Below, in pieces: positions 1 through 8,795 of a DNA stretch of 64,000 nt. Numbering within the stretch: position 1 is the first letter of the stretch; each line of letters starts with the position of its first letter. A program made the position numbers and the translations under genes. The notes beneath the pieces were generated by a model that worked only from the letters and a program-made list of their open reading frames with translations, made no database searches and was not told the DNA's origin. The DNA is from JAWKWH01 sp963669455 (GTDB lineage: Bacteria; Pseudomonadota; Alphaproteobacteria; Rhizobiales; Rhizobiaceae). The stretch is from the NCBI GenBank assembly GCA_963669455.1, contig OY770026.1, positions 1,426,001 through 1,490,000 of the forward strand. The letters run 5' to 3'.

Positions 1-175
1 GCCCAGGAACGACCGGGAAGGCGCCGGTGCCATAGTTGTCTTTCAAGACTTCAAAATCCGTGTGGCAAATTCCGCTTGCTTTGACCTCAATGACAACTTC
101 GTTGTTTGCGGGATCTGGATCGGGCAACTCGGACAATTCAACACAGTTGCGAGACGTGAATAAGATAGCCTTCAT
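1..175 (-). CDS. Zinc-type alcohol/polyol dehydrogenase, N-terminal part
   Basis: Only the first 58 codons are in the window, and the gene runs off the left edge. The translation begins MKAILFTSRNCVELSELPDP and continues to a GICHTD motif, where the Cys and His fit the first catalytic-zinc ligands of medium-chain dehydrogenases (GroES-like N-terminal domain). The start ATG overlaps the stop of the upstream kinase (ATGA), so it is the distal gene of the polyol operon. A NAD(P)-dependent sugar-alcohol or alcohol oxidation is inferred; the substrate cannot be read from this fragment. Confidence 0.75.
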   Translation of the reverse strand, partial: MKAILFTSRNCVELSELPDPDPANNEVVIEVKASGICHTDFEVLKDNYGTGAFPVVPG

Positions 176-894
176 TTGGTTTTTTCCTCTGCACTAAATC
201 CTGACCTGGACTCGGTTGCGTCTTCAGGGTCGGCAGAATGAACCCAGTCGGACCCTTGGAGCTTCAGCGTTGTCGTTGGGGAACACATGCGCTCAACGAC
301 GCGTTTTGCATTTGGAATATCATTTGAGAGTGCACGTTCCCGTGCCTCGGCCTCGGTGTGGCCGTGGTCCAACCATCTCTGGACCAGTCTTTTTTCAAGC
401 ACGTCGAAAGGGGTTTGAAGGTAGATGCTGCGATCGAACAGTTGGGCCAGTTCAATCCAAGGGGCCTCGTTAAGCAGAAGATAGTTCCCCTCAACAATCA
501 CCACATCGGTGCCAGGAAGAACCGCGCCTGCCCCAGCAATGGCTTTGTCGAGAGATCGATCAAAAACAGGGTAATAAACGGGGCTGTCAATGGACTTCAA
601 GCGCCTGAGAATTGCAATGAAACCGTCAAAGTCGAAGGTTTCTGGCGCACCTTTGCGGGCCCGCAGGTTAAGTAGGTCCAATTGCAAATTATCCAAATGG
701 AACCCGTCCATCGGAACAATCTTGGAGCTTAGTGTTGACGTTGACGCTAGCGCATCATGGAGTGCAGCGGCAAATGTCGACTTTCCCGTTCCCGGTGGGC
801 CAACCACCGCGACAAACAAGCGCTCAGAGCCGCGCCTTTCTCGAATGATGTCTGCAATCAGCGACGGCATTTCCACAAACTGCATGGCGCTCAA
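172..894 (-). CDS. P-loop sugar/nucleoside kinase of the uridine kinase/phosphoribulokinase superfamily (FrcK/YggC-like)
   Basis: The protein has 240 residues. It carries a Walker A motif GPPGTGKST near residue 32, the PRK/UDK-type MDGFH motif near residue 62 and a VIVEGNYLLL strand, the arrangement of FrcK/YggC-like kinases found in sugar operons. It probably phosphorylates a sugar made by the neighbouring dehydrogenases (fructose is the obvious candidate), but this is inference. The first start is a TTG at 894 overlapping the mtlK stop; an ATG at 885 is an equally good start. Its stop overlaps the next ATG, so it is translationally coupled on both sides. Confidence 0.7.
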   Translation of the reverse strand: MSAMQFVEMPSLIADIIRERRGSERLFVAVVGPPGTGKSTFAAALHDALASTSTLSSKIVPMDGFHLDNLQLDLLNLRARKGAPETFDFDGFIAILRRLKSIDSPVYYPVFDRSLDKAIAGAGAVLPGTDVVIVEGNYLLLNEAPWIELAQLFDRSIYLQTPFDVLEKRLVQRWLDHGHTEAEARERALSNDIPNAKRVVERMCSPTTTLKLQGSDWVHSADPEDATESRSGFSAEEKTK

Positions 895-2366
895 CTATTT
901 GATTTTTCGAGGTACTCGGAAAGCACCGATGTTACGCCACGTTCGGACATCGCGTTCAGCCAATAAGAAAAGACGTTCACGAATTCGGTGTGCTCAGCGA
1001 GATCACCGTAAATCGGCTTCTGTTCGAGCCAGACACGCGGTGTGAATTTTGCATCTGTAGCAGTTTTCGTAAGCGACTCCCAGTTTGGATCGTTGGCTTC
1101 GATCGTTGAGCCGTTTTCTCGCTTGCCTTCACACATACGCGCCCAAATCGCCTGCGACAGAGCCAGACCATTCCATGGGCTATTTGCCGCCAGTGCGTCT
1201 TGCAGCGTCGGTAGTATGAACCCTGTGTGTCGTGCTGAGCCGTCGAACGCTACCCGGCGCACCGTGTCCACAATTTCGGCGTTGGAAAAGCGGTCGTGAA
1301 TCAGATCGACGTATGAAGCTGTGCTCATGCCCGGTACGTCGCTCACATGCGCCGAAATCTCGGTGCCTGCGACCTTGTGAAAGTAAGCTCCGATCAAAGG
1401 GTGTTCCATGCACTCGGAAATGTGGTTCAAAGACAGGACCTCACCTGCGTTTGCGATGAGCTGATGACCGCCATTGAGAATGCGGATTTTCATCGCCTCG
1501 AAGGCATGTACGTTCTCGGTGAAAGTCGCCCCGGCCTTCTCCCATGCTGGCCGGCCCGCGCAAAAACTGTCTTCGATCACCCACTGGCGAAAATTCTCGT
1601 GGGTGACGGGGGCCGCGTCATGTACTCCGAAATCGGATGCAATCTTCAACTCTTTTGCGCCGGTCGCCGGGACGATGCAATCGACCATCGAATTTGGAAA
1701 TGCTCCATTCGTTTCGATCCAGTCTGCCAGGGTGTTATCATAGAGGCGTGCAAGCCCAAGCACGGTATTTTTCAGGATATTCCCATTGCCCTGCAGGTTG
1801 TCACAGCTCAGGCAGGTGAACGGACCAAGCCGCTGTTCGCGCCGTCTGCTAAGCGCCGACACGATGGCACCAAATGCTGTGCGCGGCCGATGTGCGTTTT
1901 GAGCATCGTGCAAAATGTCTGGGTGGCTATCGTCGAACCGCTTTGTGGCCGGATCAATATAGTATCCGCTTTCGGTGACGGTGAGCGAGACGATGCGGAT
2001 TTCTTCCAGCGCCATCTGGTCAATCAAGGCGGCGTTATCTTCCTGGACCGGGACATAACCGATCATCGAACCGACGACCTCGGCAGAACGCCCGTTGGGG
2101 TCCAACTCTATTAGGGTTGTCAGATAGTCTTGATCAGCGAGCAGCTTTCTTTGTGCTTCGTCGTTGGGCCGGACCCCTGCGCCAACGATCGCCCAATCGT
2201 GAGCCTCGCCGACTTCCATCAGCCTGTGAAGATACCAGGCCTGATGTGCGCGGTGGAAATTTCCCAAGCCAATATGGACAATGCCGGGAGTTAGTTTTAA
2301 ACGATTGTAGGTGGGCCGCCTAATTTTTCCCGGCAGCTCAGCCAGTGTGGCTTGGGCTAGTCTCAT
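891..2366 (-). CDS. mtlK: Mannitol/polyol 2-dehydrogenase (long-chain, MtlK family)
   Basis: This 491-residue member of the mannitol dehydrogenase/fructuronate reductase family would oxidise D-mannitol to D-fructose with NAD in the cytoplasm; related enzymes accept D-arabinitol or D-altritol. The N-terminal Rossmann motif GIVHIGLGNFHRAH lies at residues 28-41. The family catalytic signature K-x4-N-x2-H is present at K293, N298 and H301. The length is normal for the family. It lies 3 bases downstream of the sorbitol dehydrogenase gene and overlaps the kinase gene that follows. The order smoS-mtlK matches the known Rhodobacter polyol operon. The tagatose genes next door leave open whether altritol or another hexitol is also a substrate. 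Confidence 0.88.
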   Translation of the reverse strand: MRLAQATLAELPGKIRRPTYNRLKLTPGIVHIGLGNFHRAHQAWYLHRLMEVGEAHDWAIVGAGVRPNDEAQRKLLADQDYLTTLIELDPNGRSAEVVGSMIGYVPVQEDNAALIDQMALEEIRIVSLTVTESGYYIDPATKRFDDSHPDILHDAQNAHRPRTAFGAIVSALSRRREQRLGPFTCLSCDNLQGNGNILKNTVLGLARLYDNTLADWIETNGAFPNSMVDCIVPATGAKELKIASDFGVHDAAPVTHENFRQWVIEDSFCAGRPAWEKAGATFTENVHAFEAMKIRILNGGHQLIANAGEVLSLNHISECMEHPLIGAYFHKVAGTEISAHVSDVPGMSTASYVDLIHDRFSNAEIVDTVRRVAFDGSARHTGFILPTLQDALAANSPWNGLALSQAIWARMCEGKRENGSTIEANDPNWESLTKTATDAKFTPRVWLEQKPIYGDLAEHTEFVNVFSYWLNAMSERGVTSVLSEYLEKSNS

Positions 2367-2369
2367 GTG

Positions 2370-3143
2370 TCAGCTCATCCACTGACCGCCGTCGACATTG
2401 TATGTCTGGGAAACGATGTAGTCGGAATCCTTGGATGCGAGGAAGACGGCCATGCCTGCAAGATCTTCGGGGATCGCGAAGCGCCCGGCAGGAACGCCGG
2501 CCTCTACTTCGGCCTTCTTCTGGCCCGGTTTCTTGCCCTCCAACTTGGCAAACATTGCATCGACGTGAGCCCAGTGCTCACCGTCAACGACACCCGGCGC
2601 AATGGCGTTCACATTGATGCCGTGGTTGATCAGATTCAGGCCGGCTGATTGGGTCATCGAAATGACCGTAGCTTTGGTGGCGCAGTAGACCAAAACGAGG
2701 CTTTCGCCGCGCCGCCCAGCCTGGGACGCCATGTTGATGATCTTGCCGCCTTGACCCTGCTTGATCATTTGTTTGGCCGCCGCCTGCATGGTGAAAAGCG
2801 TACCGGCGACATTCACGGAAAAGAGCTTGTCGTAGCTTTCGCGGGTGATGTCGACGGTTTCGGCGGCATCAAACAACGCTGCGTTGTTGATCAGGATGTC
2901 CAGTTTTCCGGCATTTTCCACGACGGCGGCAATGGAAGCATCAATGCTGTCCTGGCTGCTGACATCCATCTGCACCGGGTAGGCTGCCGATCCAAGCGCT
3001 GCTGCGGTCTTGGACGCTGCATCCATGTTGATATCGGCAACAGCGACAGTTGCCCCTTCGCGAATGTATGCTTCGGCAAAGCCTTTGCCGATACCGCGTG
3101 CGGCGCCGGTGATCAGCGCGGATTTTCCCTCAAGTCTTTTCAT
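2370..3143 (-). CDS. smoS: Sorbitol (L-iditol) 2-dehydrogenase, short-chain family
   Basis: This 257-residue classical SDR has the cofactor motif TGAARGIG at 12-19, NNAA at 87-90, and a complete catalytic triad S140, Y153, K157. The length and the triad positions match the Rhodobacter sorbitol dehydrogenase SmoS (256 residues). It would oxidise D-glucitol to D-fructose, and galactitol dehydrogenation to a tagatose is known in this subfamily. The start ATG overlaps the smoK stop (ATGA), which places it in the transporter operon. It is cytoplasmic, as no signal sequence is visible. Confidence 0.87.
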   Translation of the reverse strand: MKRLEGKSALITGAARGIGKGFAEAYIREGATVAVADINMDAASKTAAALGSAAYPVQMDVSSQDSIDASIAAVVENAGKLDILINNAALFDAAETVDITRESYDKLFSVNVAGTLFTMQAAAKQMIKQGQGGKIINMASQAGRRGESLVLVYCATKATVISMTQSAGLNLINHGINVNAIAPGVVDGEHWAHVDAMFAKLEGKKPGQKKAEVEAGVPAGRFAIPEDLAGMAVFLASKDSDYIVSQTYNVDGGQWMS

Positions 3144-4144
3144 TTGATGCGCAATCCGTCTTCGTTAAATTTGTGGATCAGCTCGCTCTTGGGCGTCACG
3201 TGGATTTCGTCGCCATGGTTGACGCCGACTTCGCCGTCAGCGCGAACTGTGAGGGGATCGCAGCCGGCGATACCGTGGACGTGAATGAAGGTGTCAGACC
3301 CAAGGTGTTCCGCAACGCCAACGGTCCCTTTCCAAAGGCCTTTTGACGTCGACACGTCGATATGCTCAGGCCTGATTCCAATCGTTGCGGCACCGTGCTT
3401 TGCGGCTTTTGACCCTTCAATGAAATTCATCTTTGGACTTCCGATGAACCCGGCAACAAAGAGGTTGCTGGGATTCCGGTACAGCTCTAACGGACTGCCG
3501 ACCTGCTCAATCACACCGGCCTGCAGAACCACGATCTTGTCCGCCATGGTCATGGCTTCGACCTGATCGTGTGTCACGTAGATCATGGTCGTGTCGAGTT
3601 TCTTGTGTAGTTCGGAGATTTCCATCCGCATCCCGACGCGCAGGGCGGCATCCAGGTTCGAAAGGGGCTCGTCGAATAGGAAAGCCGCAGGTTCGCGCAC
3701 GATAGCGCGGCCAATGGCCACGCGCTGCCTTTGGCCACCAGAGAGCTGGCCAGGTTTGCGGTCAAGATACTCCGTCAAGTTCAAGGACCTCGCCGCCGCC
3801 TCGATCCGCCTGTCCTGCTCTTCCTGGCTCAGTTTTGCCATGCGCATCGGGAAAGCGATGTTCTTGCGCACCGACATGTGTGGATAAAGGGCGTAGGATT
3901 GAAACACCATCGCGAGGCCTCGTTTCGCGGGAGGAGTAGCGGTTGCGTCGGCACCGTCGATTTCGATGTTTCCGGAGGTCGTGTCTTCCAGGCCTGCAAT
4001 CAAGCGCAGGAGCGTGGATTTTCCACATCCCGAGGGGCCGACGAACACAACAAACTCGCCGTCTTCGATTTCCAAGTCCAGGGGAGGGATGACTTCCACA
4101 TCACCAAAATTCTTCTGAACCTGTTTGAGCTGTATGCGTCCCAT
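3140..4144 (-). CDS. smoK: Polyol ABC transporter ATP-binding protein
   Basis: This 334-residue ATPase is of the MalK/UgpC type. Visible motifs are Walker A GPSGCGKST (37-45), the Q-loop region VFQSYALYP, the signature LSGGQRQRV, Walker B FLFDEP with D-loop SNLDAALR, and the switch histidine in YVTHDQVEA. A C-terminal OB/TOBE region of about 90 residues follows, as in family members that are regulated or that serve several permeases. It powers the SmoF/SmoG permease at the inner face of the cytoplasmic membrane. It follows smoG by 10 bases. Confidence 0.9.
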   Translation of the reverse strand: MGRIQLKQVQKNFGDVEVIPPLDLEIEDGEFVVFVGPSGCGKSTLLRLIAGLEDTTSGNIEIDGADATATPPAKRGLAMVFQSYALYPHMSVRKNIAFPMRMAKLSQEEQDRRIEAAARSLNLTEYLDRKPGQLSGGQRQRVAIGRAIVREPAAFLFDEPLSNLDAALRVGMRMEISELHKKLDTTMIYVTHDQVEAMTMADKIVVLQAGVIEQVGSPLELYRNPSNLFVAGFIGSPKMNFIEGSKAAKHGAATIGIRPEHIDVSTSKGLWKGTVGVAEHLGSDTFIHVHGIAGCDPLTVRADGEVGVNHGDEIHVTPKSELIHKFNEDGLRIK

Positions 4145-4154
4145 TTTTGATTCC

Positions 4155-4988
4155 CTATTTCACAGCTCCGAAGGTCAATCCTCGGACGAGTTGTTTCTGG
4201 CTGAACCAGCCCATGATCAATATTGGCGCGATTGCCATTACAGAGGCAGCACTCAGTTTTGCGTAGAACAGACCTTCCGGGCTGGAATAGCTGGCAATGA
4301 ACGCGGTGAGAGGGGCAGCGTTGGCTGCGGTCAAGTTTATTGTCCAGAATGCCTCATTCCAGGCGAGGATGATGTTCAAAAGGACTGTCGACGCCATGCC
4401 GGGGATCGCCATCGGCGTTAGAACGTAGAGGATTTCGCCGCGCAAGGTCGCGCCGTCCATCCGCGCCGCCTCAAGGATTTCGCCCGGAATTTCCTTGAAA
4501 TATGTGTAGAGCATCCAAATGATGATCGGCAGGTTGATCAGCATGAGCACGACCGTCAACCCGATGCGTGTGTCGAGCAATCCAGCGTCTCTGAATATCA
4601 GATAAATTGGGACCAACACGCCCACAGGTGGAAGCATCTTGGTGGATAGCATCCACATCAGAACATTCTTCGTATGCTTGGCCGGAACAAATGCCATCGA
4701 CCATGCAGCTGGAATAGCGATGAGCAATCCAAGCACAGTCGACCCGACCGAAATAAAGACCGAGTTCGAGAAGTGCTTGAAATAATCCGACCGTTCTTGC
4801 ACCTCGCCGAAGCTGTCAAAGGTCCAGCCAGAGCCAAACAAAACCTCCAACGGTGCACGGATCGCATCCTGTTCGGTCTTGAGGGATAAGATGACAATCC
4901 AAAGGATCGGGAAGAACAGGAAGAATCCCAGCGTCCCGGCAGCAGCGGTGTTGAGGATTTTTGTTTTGTTGGAAACTTCGCGTGCCAT
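4155..4988 (-). CDS. smoG: Polyol ABC transporter permease, second subunit
   Basis: This 277-residue MalG-type permease has about six hydrophobic segments. The first is near residues 14-33, and a conserved cytoplasmic coupling loop EAARMDGATLRGEILYVLTP lies around 188-207. The C-terminus FSQKQLVRGLTFGAVK is typical of MalG/UgpE proteins. It forms the inner-membrane channel with SmoF. It follows smoF by 10 bases and precedes smoK by 10 bases. Confidence 0.9.
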   Translation of the reverse strand: MAREVSNKTKILNTAAAGTLGFFLFFPILWIVILSLKTEQDAIRAPLEVLFGSGWTFDSFGEVQERSDYFKHFSNSVFISVGSTVLGLLIAIPAAWSMAFVPAKHTKNVLMWMLSTKMLPPVGVLVPIYLIFRDAGLLDTRIGLTVVLMLINLPIIIWMLYTYFKEIPGEILEAARMDGATLRGEILYVLTPMAIPGMASTVLLNIILAWNEAFWTINLTAANAAPLTAFIASYSSPEGLFYAKLSAASVMAIAPILIMGWFSQKQLVRGLTFGAVK

Positions 4989-4998
4989 TTCCCCCCCT

Positions 4999-5877
4999 TT
5001 ATGCGTCGAGATTCTTGCCGATCATCCGCATCAGGAAGATCGCGACAATGTTGGCGAGAATGATGGCGATGATGCCCCCGGCACTGCCCATTCCAACGTC
5101 AAATTGCAGCAGCGAAGAAACGTAGATCAGGTAGGTGAGGTTCGTTGTGGATGTTCCTGGCCCGCCATTTGTGGTTACGAGAATTTCAGCAAAGATCGAC
5201 AGCAAGAAGATTGTCTGGATCAGGATCACCACTGTTATTGCGCGCGCAAGGTGCGGCAGCATGATAAACCAGAACCGGTTCAACCAGTTCGCCCCGTCCA
5301 TTTCCGCTGCTTCCAACTGCTCCTGATCCAGCGATTGCAGTGCCGTCAGAAGAATTAGCGTCGCAAAAGGCAACCACATCCACGACACGATGAGAGTGAT
5401 GGACGTCAGGGGGATTGTGCCGAAGAAGTCTATTGGGCCGAAGCCCAGGCCCGCCGCCATCCGCCCAAAAATCCCGTTCACCGGATTCATGAACATGTTT
5501 TTCCAAACAAGAGCAGAAACTGTCGGCATCACAAAGAATGGTGCAATGACCATGATGCGAATTATTCCGGTGCCAAACATTGGACGGTCGAGCAGAATAG
5601 CCGCACCCAAGCCCCCGATAGTTGTTATACAAAGCACCCCGCCAACCAGCACCAGCGTATTGATCAGCGCGGCCTTAAAGCTGGGGTCTGTCACAAACCA
5701 GTAGTAGTTTTCCCAGCCCGCAAAGGGTGTCGCTCCTGGCGACAGAAGATTGTAGCGCAGGAATGAAAAGTAGAGTGTCATGCAAAGCGGCACAATCATC
5801 CATCCGAGCAGCAAAAGGACTGCCGGCGAAATCATCAATCGTGCCGCTGAACGGGATGCTTTTGTGGACATGCACAT
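4999..5877 (-). CDS. smoF: Polyol ABC transporter permease, first subunit
   Basis: This 292-residue MalF-type permease has six or so hydrophobic helices and the EAA loop (EQLEAAEMDGANWLNRFWFI, about 187-206). The first membrane segment begins near residue 13 after a short basic stretch. It is separated from the binding-protein gene smoE by 238 bases that hold a strong hairpin and an intergenic repeat, so the downstream genes are probably expressed at a lower level than smoE. Pairing with SmoG is inferred from order and family. Confidence 0.9.
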   Translation of the reverse strand: MCMSTKASRSAARLMISPAVLLLLGWMIVPLCMTLYFSFLRYNLLSPGATPFAGWENYYWFVTDPSFKAALINTLVLVGGVLCITTIGGLGAAILLDRPMFGTGIIRIMVIAPFFVMPTVSALVWKNMFMNPVNGIFGRMAAGLGFGPIDFFGTIPLTSITLIVSWMWLPFATLILLTALQSLDQEQLEAAEMDGANWLNRFWFIMLPHLARAITVVILIQTIFLLSIFAEILVTTNGGPGTSTTNLTYLIYVSSLLQFDVGMGSAGGIIAIILANIVAIFLMRMIGKNLDA

Positions 5878-5933
5878 CGCCCTCCCAAACGAATTGCATA
5901 CTAGGGCATTTTTCGTCCAAACGGAATCATATG

Positions 5934-6010
5934 TGCAAAAGATGCTTCAATGGTTCCAAGTGGGTACAGGCGTTGTCGCGGTTCCAAGTAACCGCAAAAC
6001 AACCTAGAGT
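5934..6010. repeat. Intergenic repeat, copy 1
   Basis: About 75 bases between smoF and smoE, starting near ATGCTTCAATGG and containing CGTTGTCGCGGTT and ACCGCAAAAC, recur in inverse orientation near 18085-18160. In both places the repeat lies between genes and produces the spurious peptide start MLQW. It is a dispersed noncoding repeat; no coding function is supported. Confidence 0.6.
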
Positions 6011-6074
6011 TCAAGAAAAGGCCCGGACAGGGTCTTTGCCAAAACACAAGCACACGAGAACTGTAAACTGAAAT

Positions 6075-6101
6075 GGGCCGGGGCATCATATGCCCCGGCC
6101 C
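6075..6101 (-). terminator. Strong hairpin after smoE
   Basis: A perfect 11-bp stem, GGGCCGGGGCA and its complement, surrounds the 5-base loop TCATA, 14 bases past the smoE stop. In the direction of transcription the following bases are only weakly T-rich. It therefore fits a partial terminator or an mRNA 3'-end stabiliser that raises binding-protein expression above the permeases, an arrangement common in ABC operons. Confidence 0.7.
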
Positions 6102-6115
6102 ACTTGGGCTGGGTG

Positions 6116-7435
6116 TTACTTGATGTAACCAGCCTTGGTCATTTCGCGCAGAGCAAACTGTTGGCTGTTGGCAAGCGCCTGTTCAACAGACTGCTGACCG
6201 GCCAAAGCCGCAGCTACCTGTTGCCCGACATAGTTTCCGATACCTTGGAATTCGGGGATGGCGACGAACTGAACACCGGTGTAGGGAACGGGGTCACGGG
6301 TCGGATCAGCCGGATCGACCGAGAAGATCGCGTCTTTGATCGTTGCGGCGAACGGGGCTGCCTCCAGCAGACGTGGATCTTCGTGGATCGAAGCGCGCGT
6401 GCCGCTCGGCACAGCCACCCAGCCTTCTGTTTCACCAACCATCTCAAAGTATTCCCGAGATGTTGCCCACTTCAGGAAGTCTTTCGCGGTGCCGGCTTTG
6501 GTCGAGCTGGCAGGGATGGCAAGCGCCCAGGACCAGAACCAGCCAGTGCCTTTGTCGGTCACTTCCTTCGGTGCCTGGAAGAAGTCGGTCACGTCTGCAA
6601 CAGACGATGTTTTCGGGTTGCGAACGTCATTTGCGGCTGATGTGGCATCGATCCATGTCGCGCATTTGCCGTCTTTGAACAGCGCACGGTTTTCATTGTG
6701 TCCATTGGCCGTTGCACCTGGAGGACCGTAGTTGGTCATCAGGTCTACATAGTAGGTGATCGCAGCGTTCCATTCCGGGCTGTCCAGCTGGGGATCCCAG
6801 TTTTCATCGAACCAGCGTGCTCCAAAGGCGTTTGCCAGCGTGCCGACGAATGCCATGTTCTCGCCCCAGCCGGCTTTGCCTCGCTGGCAGGTGCCGAAGA
6901 TACCGTTGTCGGGGTCATGGACCGCCGCGACCATTTTAGCAAATTCCGTGTAGGTCGGCTGCGATGCCGGTGCTTCAATGCCTGCGGCTTTGAACACGTC
7001 AGTCCGGTAGAAGGTGAACGACGTCTCGGAATACAATGGTACCGCATAAAGGTTGCCGTTGGCTGATAGGCCGTTGCGGACCAGCTGGAAGATGTCGTCC
7101 AGATTGTAGTCAGCATCGTCACCAAAGTCGTTCAGCGACGTCAGCCAGTCGTTTGCTCCCCAAATCGGTGCCTCATAGGCGCCGATGAACATGATGTCGA
7201 AGGAGCCACCGTTGGTTGCGATATCCTGAGTTGTCCGCTGACGCAGAACGTTTTCTTCGAGAACAACCCAGTTGATTGAGTTGCCGGTTGCTTCTTCCCA
7301 TTTAGGCGCCAACTTCTGCATGACGATCATGTCCGCATTGTTGACGGTGGCAATGGTGATTTCTTCCGCATGTGCAGTAGTGGCCGCCAACGACGCCATT
7401 GCCGTCGCAGCCAAGAGCGATTTCCGTAGGCTCAT
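6116..7435 (-). CDS. smoE: Polyol ABC transporter substrate-binding protein
   Basis: This 439-residue periplasmic binding protein belongs to the extracellular family 1 group and captures sorbitol, mannitol or a related hexitol. The start at 7435 is chosen because GGGAGG lies 6 bases upstream and the protein then opens with a clear signal peptide, MSLRKSLLAATAMASLAATT, with a likely cleavage after AHA. A longer frame to 7495 exists but lacks a ribosome site. It is the promoter-proximal gene of smoEFGK-smoS-mtlK. Confidence 0.9.
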   Translation of the reverse strand: MSLRKSLLAATAMASLAATTAHAEEITIATVNNADMIVMQKLAPKWEEATGNSINWVVLEENVLRQRTTQDIATNGGSFDIMFIGAYEAPIWGANDWLTSLNDFGDDADYNLDDIFQLVRNGLSANGNLYAVPLYSETSFTFYRTDVFKAAGIEAPASQPTYTEFAKMVAAVHDPDNGIFGTCQRGKAGWGENMAFVGTLANAFGARWFDENWDPQLDSPEWNAAITYYVDLMTNYGPPGATANGHNENRALFKDGKCATWIDATSAANDVRNPKTSSVADVTDFFQAPKEVTDKGTGWFWSWALAIPASSTKAGTAKDFLKWATSREYFEMVGETEGWVAVPSGTRASIHEDPRLLEAAPFAATIKDAIFSVDPADPTRDPVPYTGVQFVAIPEFQGIGNYVGQQVAAALAGQQSVEQALANSQQFALREMTKAGYIK

Positions 7436-7486
7436 TAGATCCTCCCTTTTGTTGGTGCTTGTCAGATGATCTCTAACTAAGCGGGG

Positions 7487-7541
7487 TGTCAACAAAAAAC
7501 TATACGTGTGTATAAATATTGTACCAGAGCACGCGCGTGTA
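7487..7541 (-). promoter_or_regulatory. smoE promoter region with LacI-type operator candidates
   Basis: On the minus strand a TTGACA (7492-7487) is followed after 17 bases by the weak -10 TCATCT. Just upstream lie the dyad TATACGTGTGTATA (7501-7514) and the motif ACGCGCGTGTA (7531-7541) with the perfect palindrome CACGCGCGTG inside it. The same 11-mer recurs at 8735-8745 before the kinase gene, which points to a shared regulator, presumably the LacI protein encoded between them. The site assignment is inference. Confidence 0.5.
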
Positions 7542-7579
7542 TTGCTCCAGGCTTGCTAATTTTCCGCTTGGCGCTCAGC

Positions 7580-8647
7580 TTAAGCGGAGTTCCGGATACA
7601 CAGTTGTGCGGGAAAAAGCTTTTCAATGGGGGCTTGGTCGGACTTTGCTTCGGCGCGCGCCTGCTTTGCAATGGCGTCCACCGCAGCGCGGCCGATGCGG
7701 CTCACGTCCTGAGAAACAGTCGTCATTGCCGGCCACATATATTGACTTAAAGGGTGATCATCATGCCCGGCGATCCGGAACGCTGTGGCTCCTGCATCTG
7801 TTGAGCCGATCAGATCGGCCTCATTTGCGGCGCGCAGCGCACCCATTGCAATGCGGTCGTTGGCACATAGGATTGTCGCGTCCCTTTCAAGACCATCTGC
7901 GATCATGCCCTTTACCGCCTCATAACCGAATAACTCAAAGTCCCATTCTTGAGGGCACGGTCTGGCTCGGATAACAGTGGGTTTTAACCCCACTTCCTCC
8001 ATGCGCGAAGTGTAAGCTAGCTCCCGCTCTTTGGAGTTGCTGTTTACTGACGGCATGCTCAAGAATTTCGGGGCGGAGCCTGAGCGACGGAGATAGTCGA
8101 CCATGAGCTTGACGCTTTGCGTGTTGTCATTGCCGACAAAGGAGAACTTGTCTTCCAGGCCAGGACAGCGCGCATCCACAAACACCAAAGGCAATCCATC
8201 CGAAAGACGCTTGAATGCGGGTGTGTTTTTTTCAGATCCAATCGGTGCAATGATTACGCCTTCGGCGTTCATAGATCGCAGGTTCTCAATCGCACTGACT
8301 TCTTTCTCCGGATTGCCATGTGAGTTTTGGATCAGAACCGAGAAGTCCAATTCTTCGGCGCGGTGTTCAATTTCCCGCAGCAAGGTCATGTAGAACAGAT
8401 CGTTGAGATGGGGCAGTACAACCCCAAATATTCCGGTGTGCTTTCTGTTCATGTTCCGCGCGAGAAAATTTGGCACGTAGTCGACCGTCTCGAGAAGTTT
8501 GGCGATCTTGGTCGATGTGGATTTGCGAACCAAAGCTGGGTCCTGGAAATACTTCGACAAAGTAGACCGCGATACGCCGATCTCAGCGGAAAGCTGTTCC
8601 ATCGTATTGATGCGTTTTTTGGAGGTTTTCGTGGCGCCGCTTTTCAT
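7580..8647 (-). CDS. LacI-family transcriptional regulator of the hexitol locus
   Basis: This 355-residue protein has an N-terminal helix-turn-helix (TMEQLSAEIGVSRSTLSKYF, about 15-34), a hinge, and a periplasmic-binding-protein-like sensor domain. The start at 8647 (MKSGATK) has AGGA about 6 bases upstream; the frame could extend to 8692. It is transcribed toward smoE but lies between the smo operon and the divergent kinase-gatZ pair, so it can control both. The effector is probably a hexitol or ketohexose, which is inference. Confidence 0.85.
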   Translation of the reverse strand: MKSGATKTSKKRINTMEQLSAEIGVSRSTLSKYFQDPALVRKSTSTKIAKLLETVDYVPNFLARNMNRKHTGIFGVVLPHLNDLFYMTLLREIEHRAEELDFSVLIQNSHGNPEKEVSAIENLRSMNAEGVIIAPIGSEKNTPAFKRLSDGLPLVFVDARCPGLEDKFSFVGNDNTQSVKLMVDYLRRSGSAPKFLSMPSVNSNSKERELAYTSRMEEVGLKPTVIRARPCPQEWDFELFGYEAVKGMIADGLERDATILCANDRIAMGALRAANEADLIGSTDAGATAFRIAGHDDHPLSQYMWPAMTTVSQDVSRIGRAAVDAIAKQARAEAKSDQAPIEKLFPAQLCIRNSA

Positions 8648-8734
8648 TGATAGTCCTGCATGTGTTTGGAATTGTCTAACACCAAAAGTCATCCCGTGTC
8701 ACTATTTTCCGATACAGCGGCGAGAAAAACGTTG

Positions 8735-8745
8735 ACGCGCGTGTA
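8735..8745. promoter_or_regulatory. Candidate LacI operator before the sugar kinase
   Basis: The 11-mer ACGCGCGTGTA, set in TTGACGCGCGTGTAA, is an exact repeat of the site at 7531-7541. It lies 51 bases before the kinase start and 88 bases before the LacI start. The duplication on both sides of the regulator gene is the only evidence. Confidence 0.45.
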
Positions 8746-8795
8746 AGTTTTCTATTATCGCTAGCCGGGGTCAACACCATAAATCCGAGGCCCTC

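Noticed and set aside
1347..2114. 255-codon plus-strand frame opposite mtlK
   Set aside because: It is a shadow of a gene with complete catalytic residues; such antisense frames occur along the whole GC-rich part.
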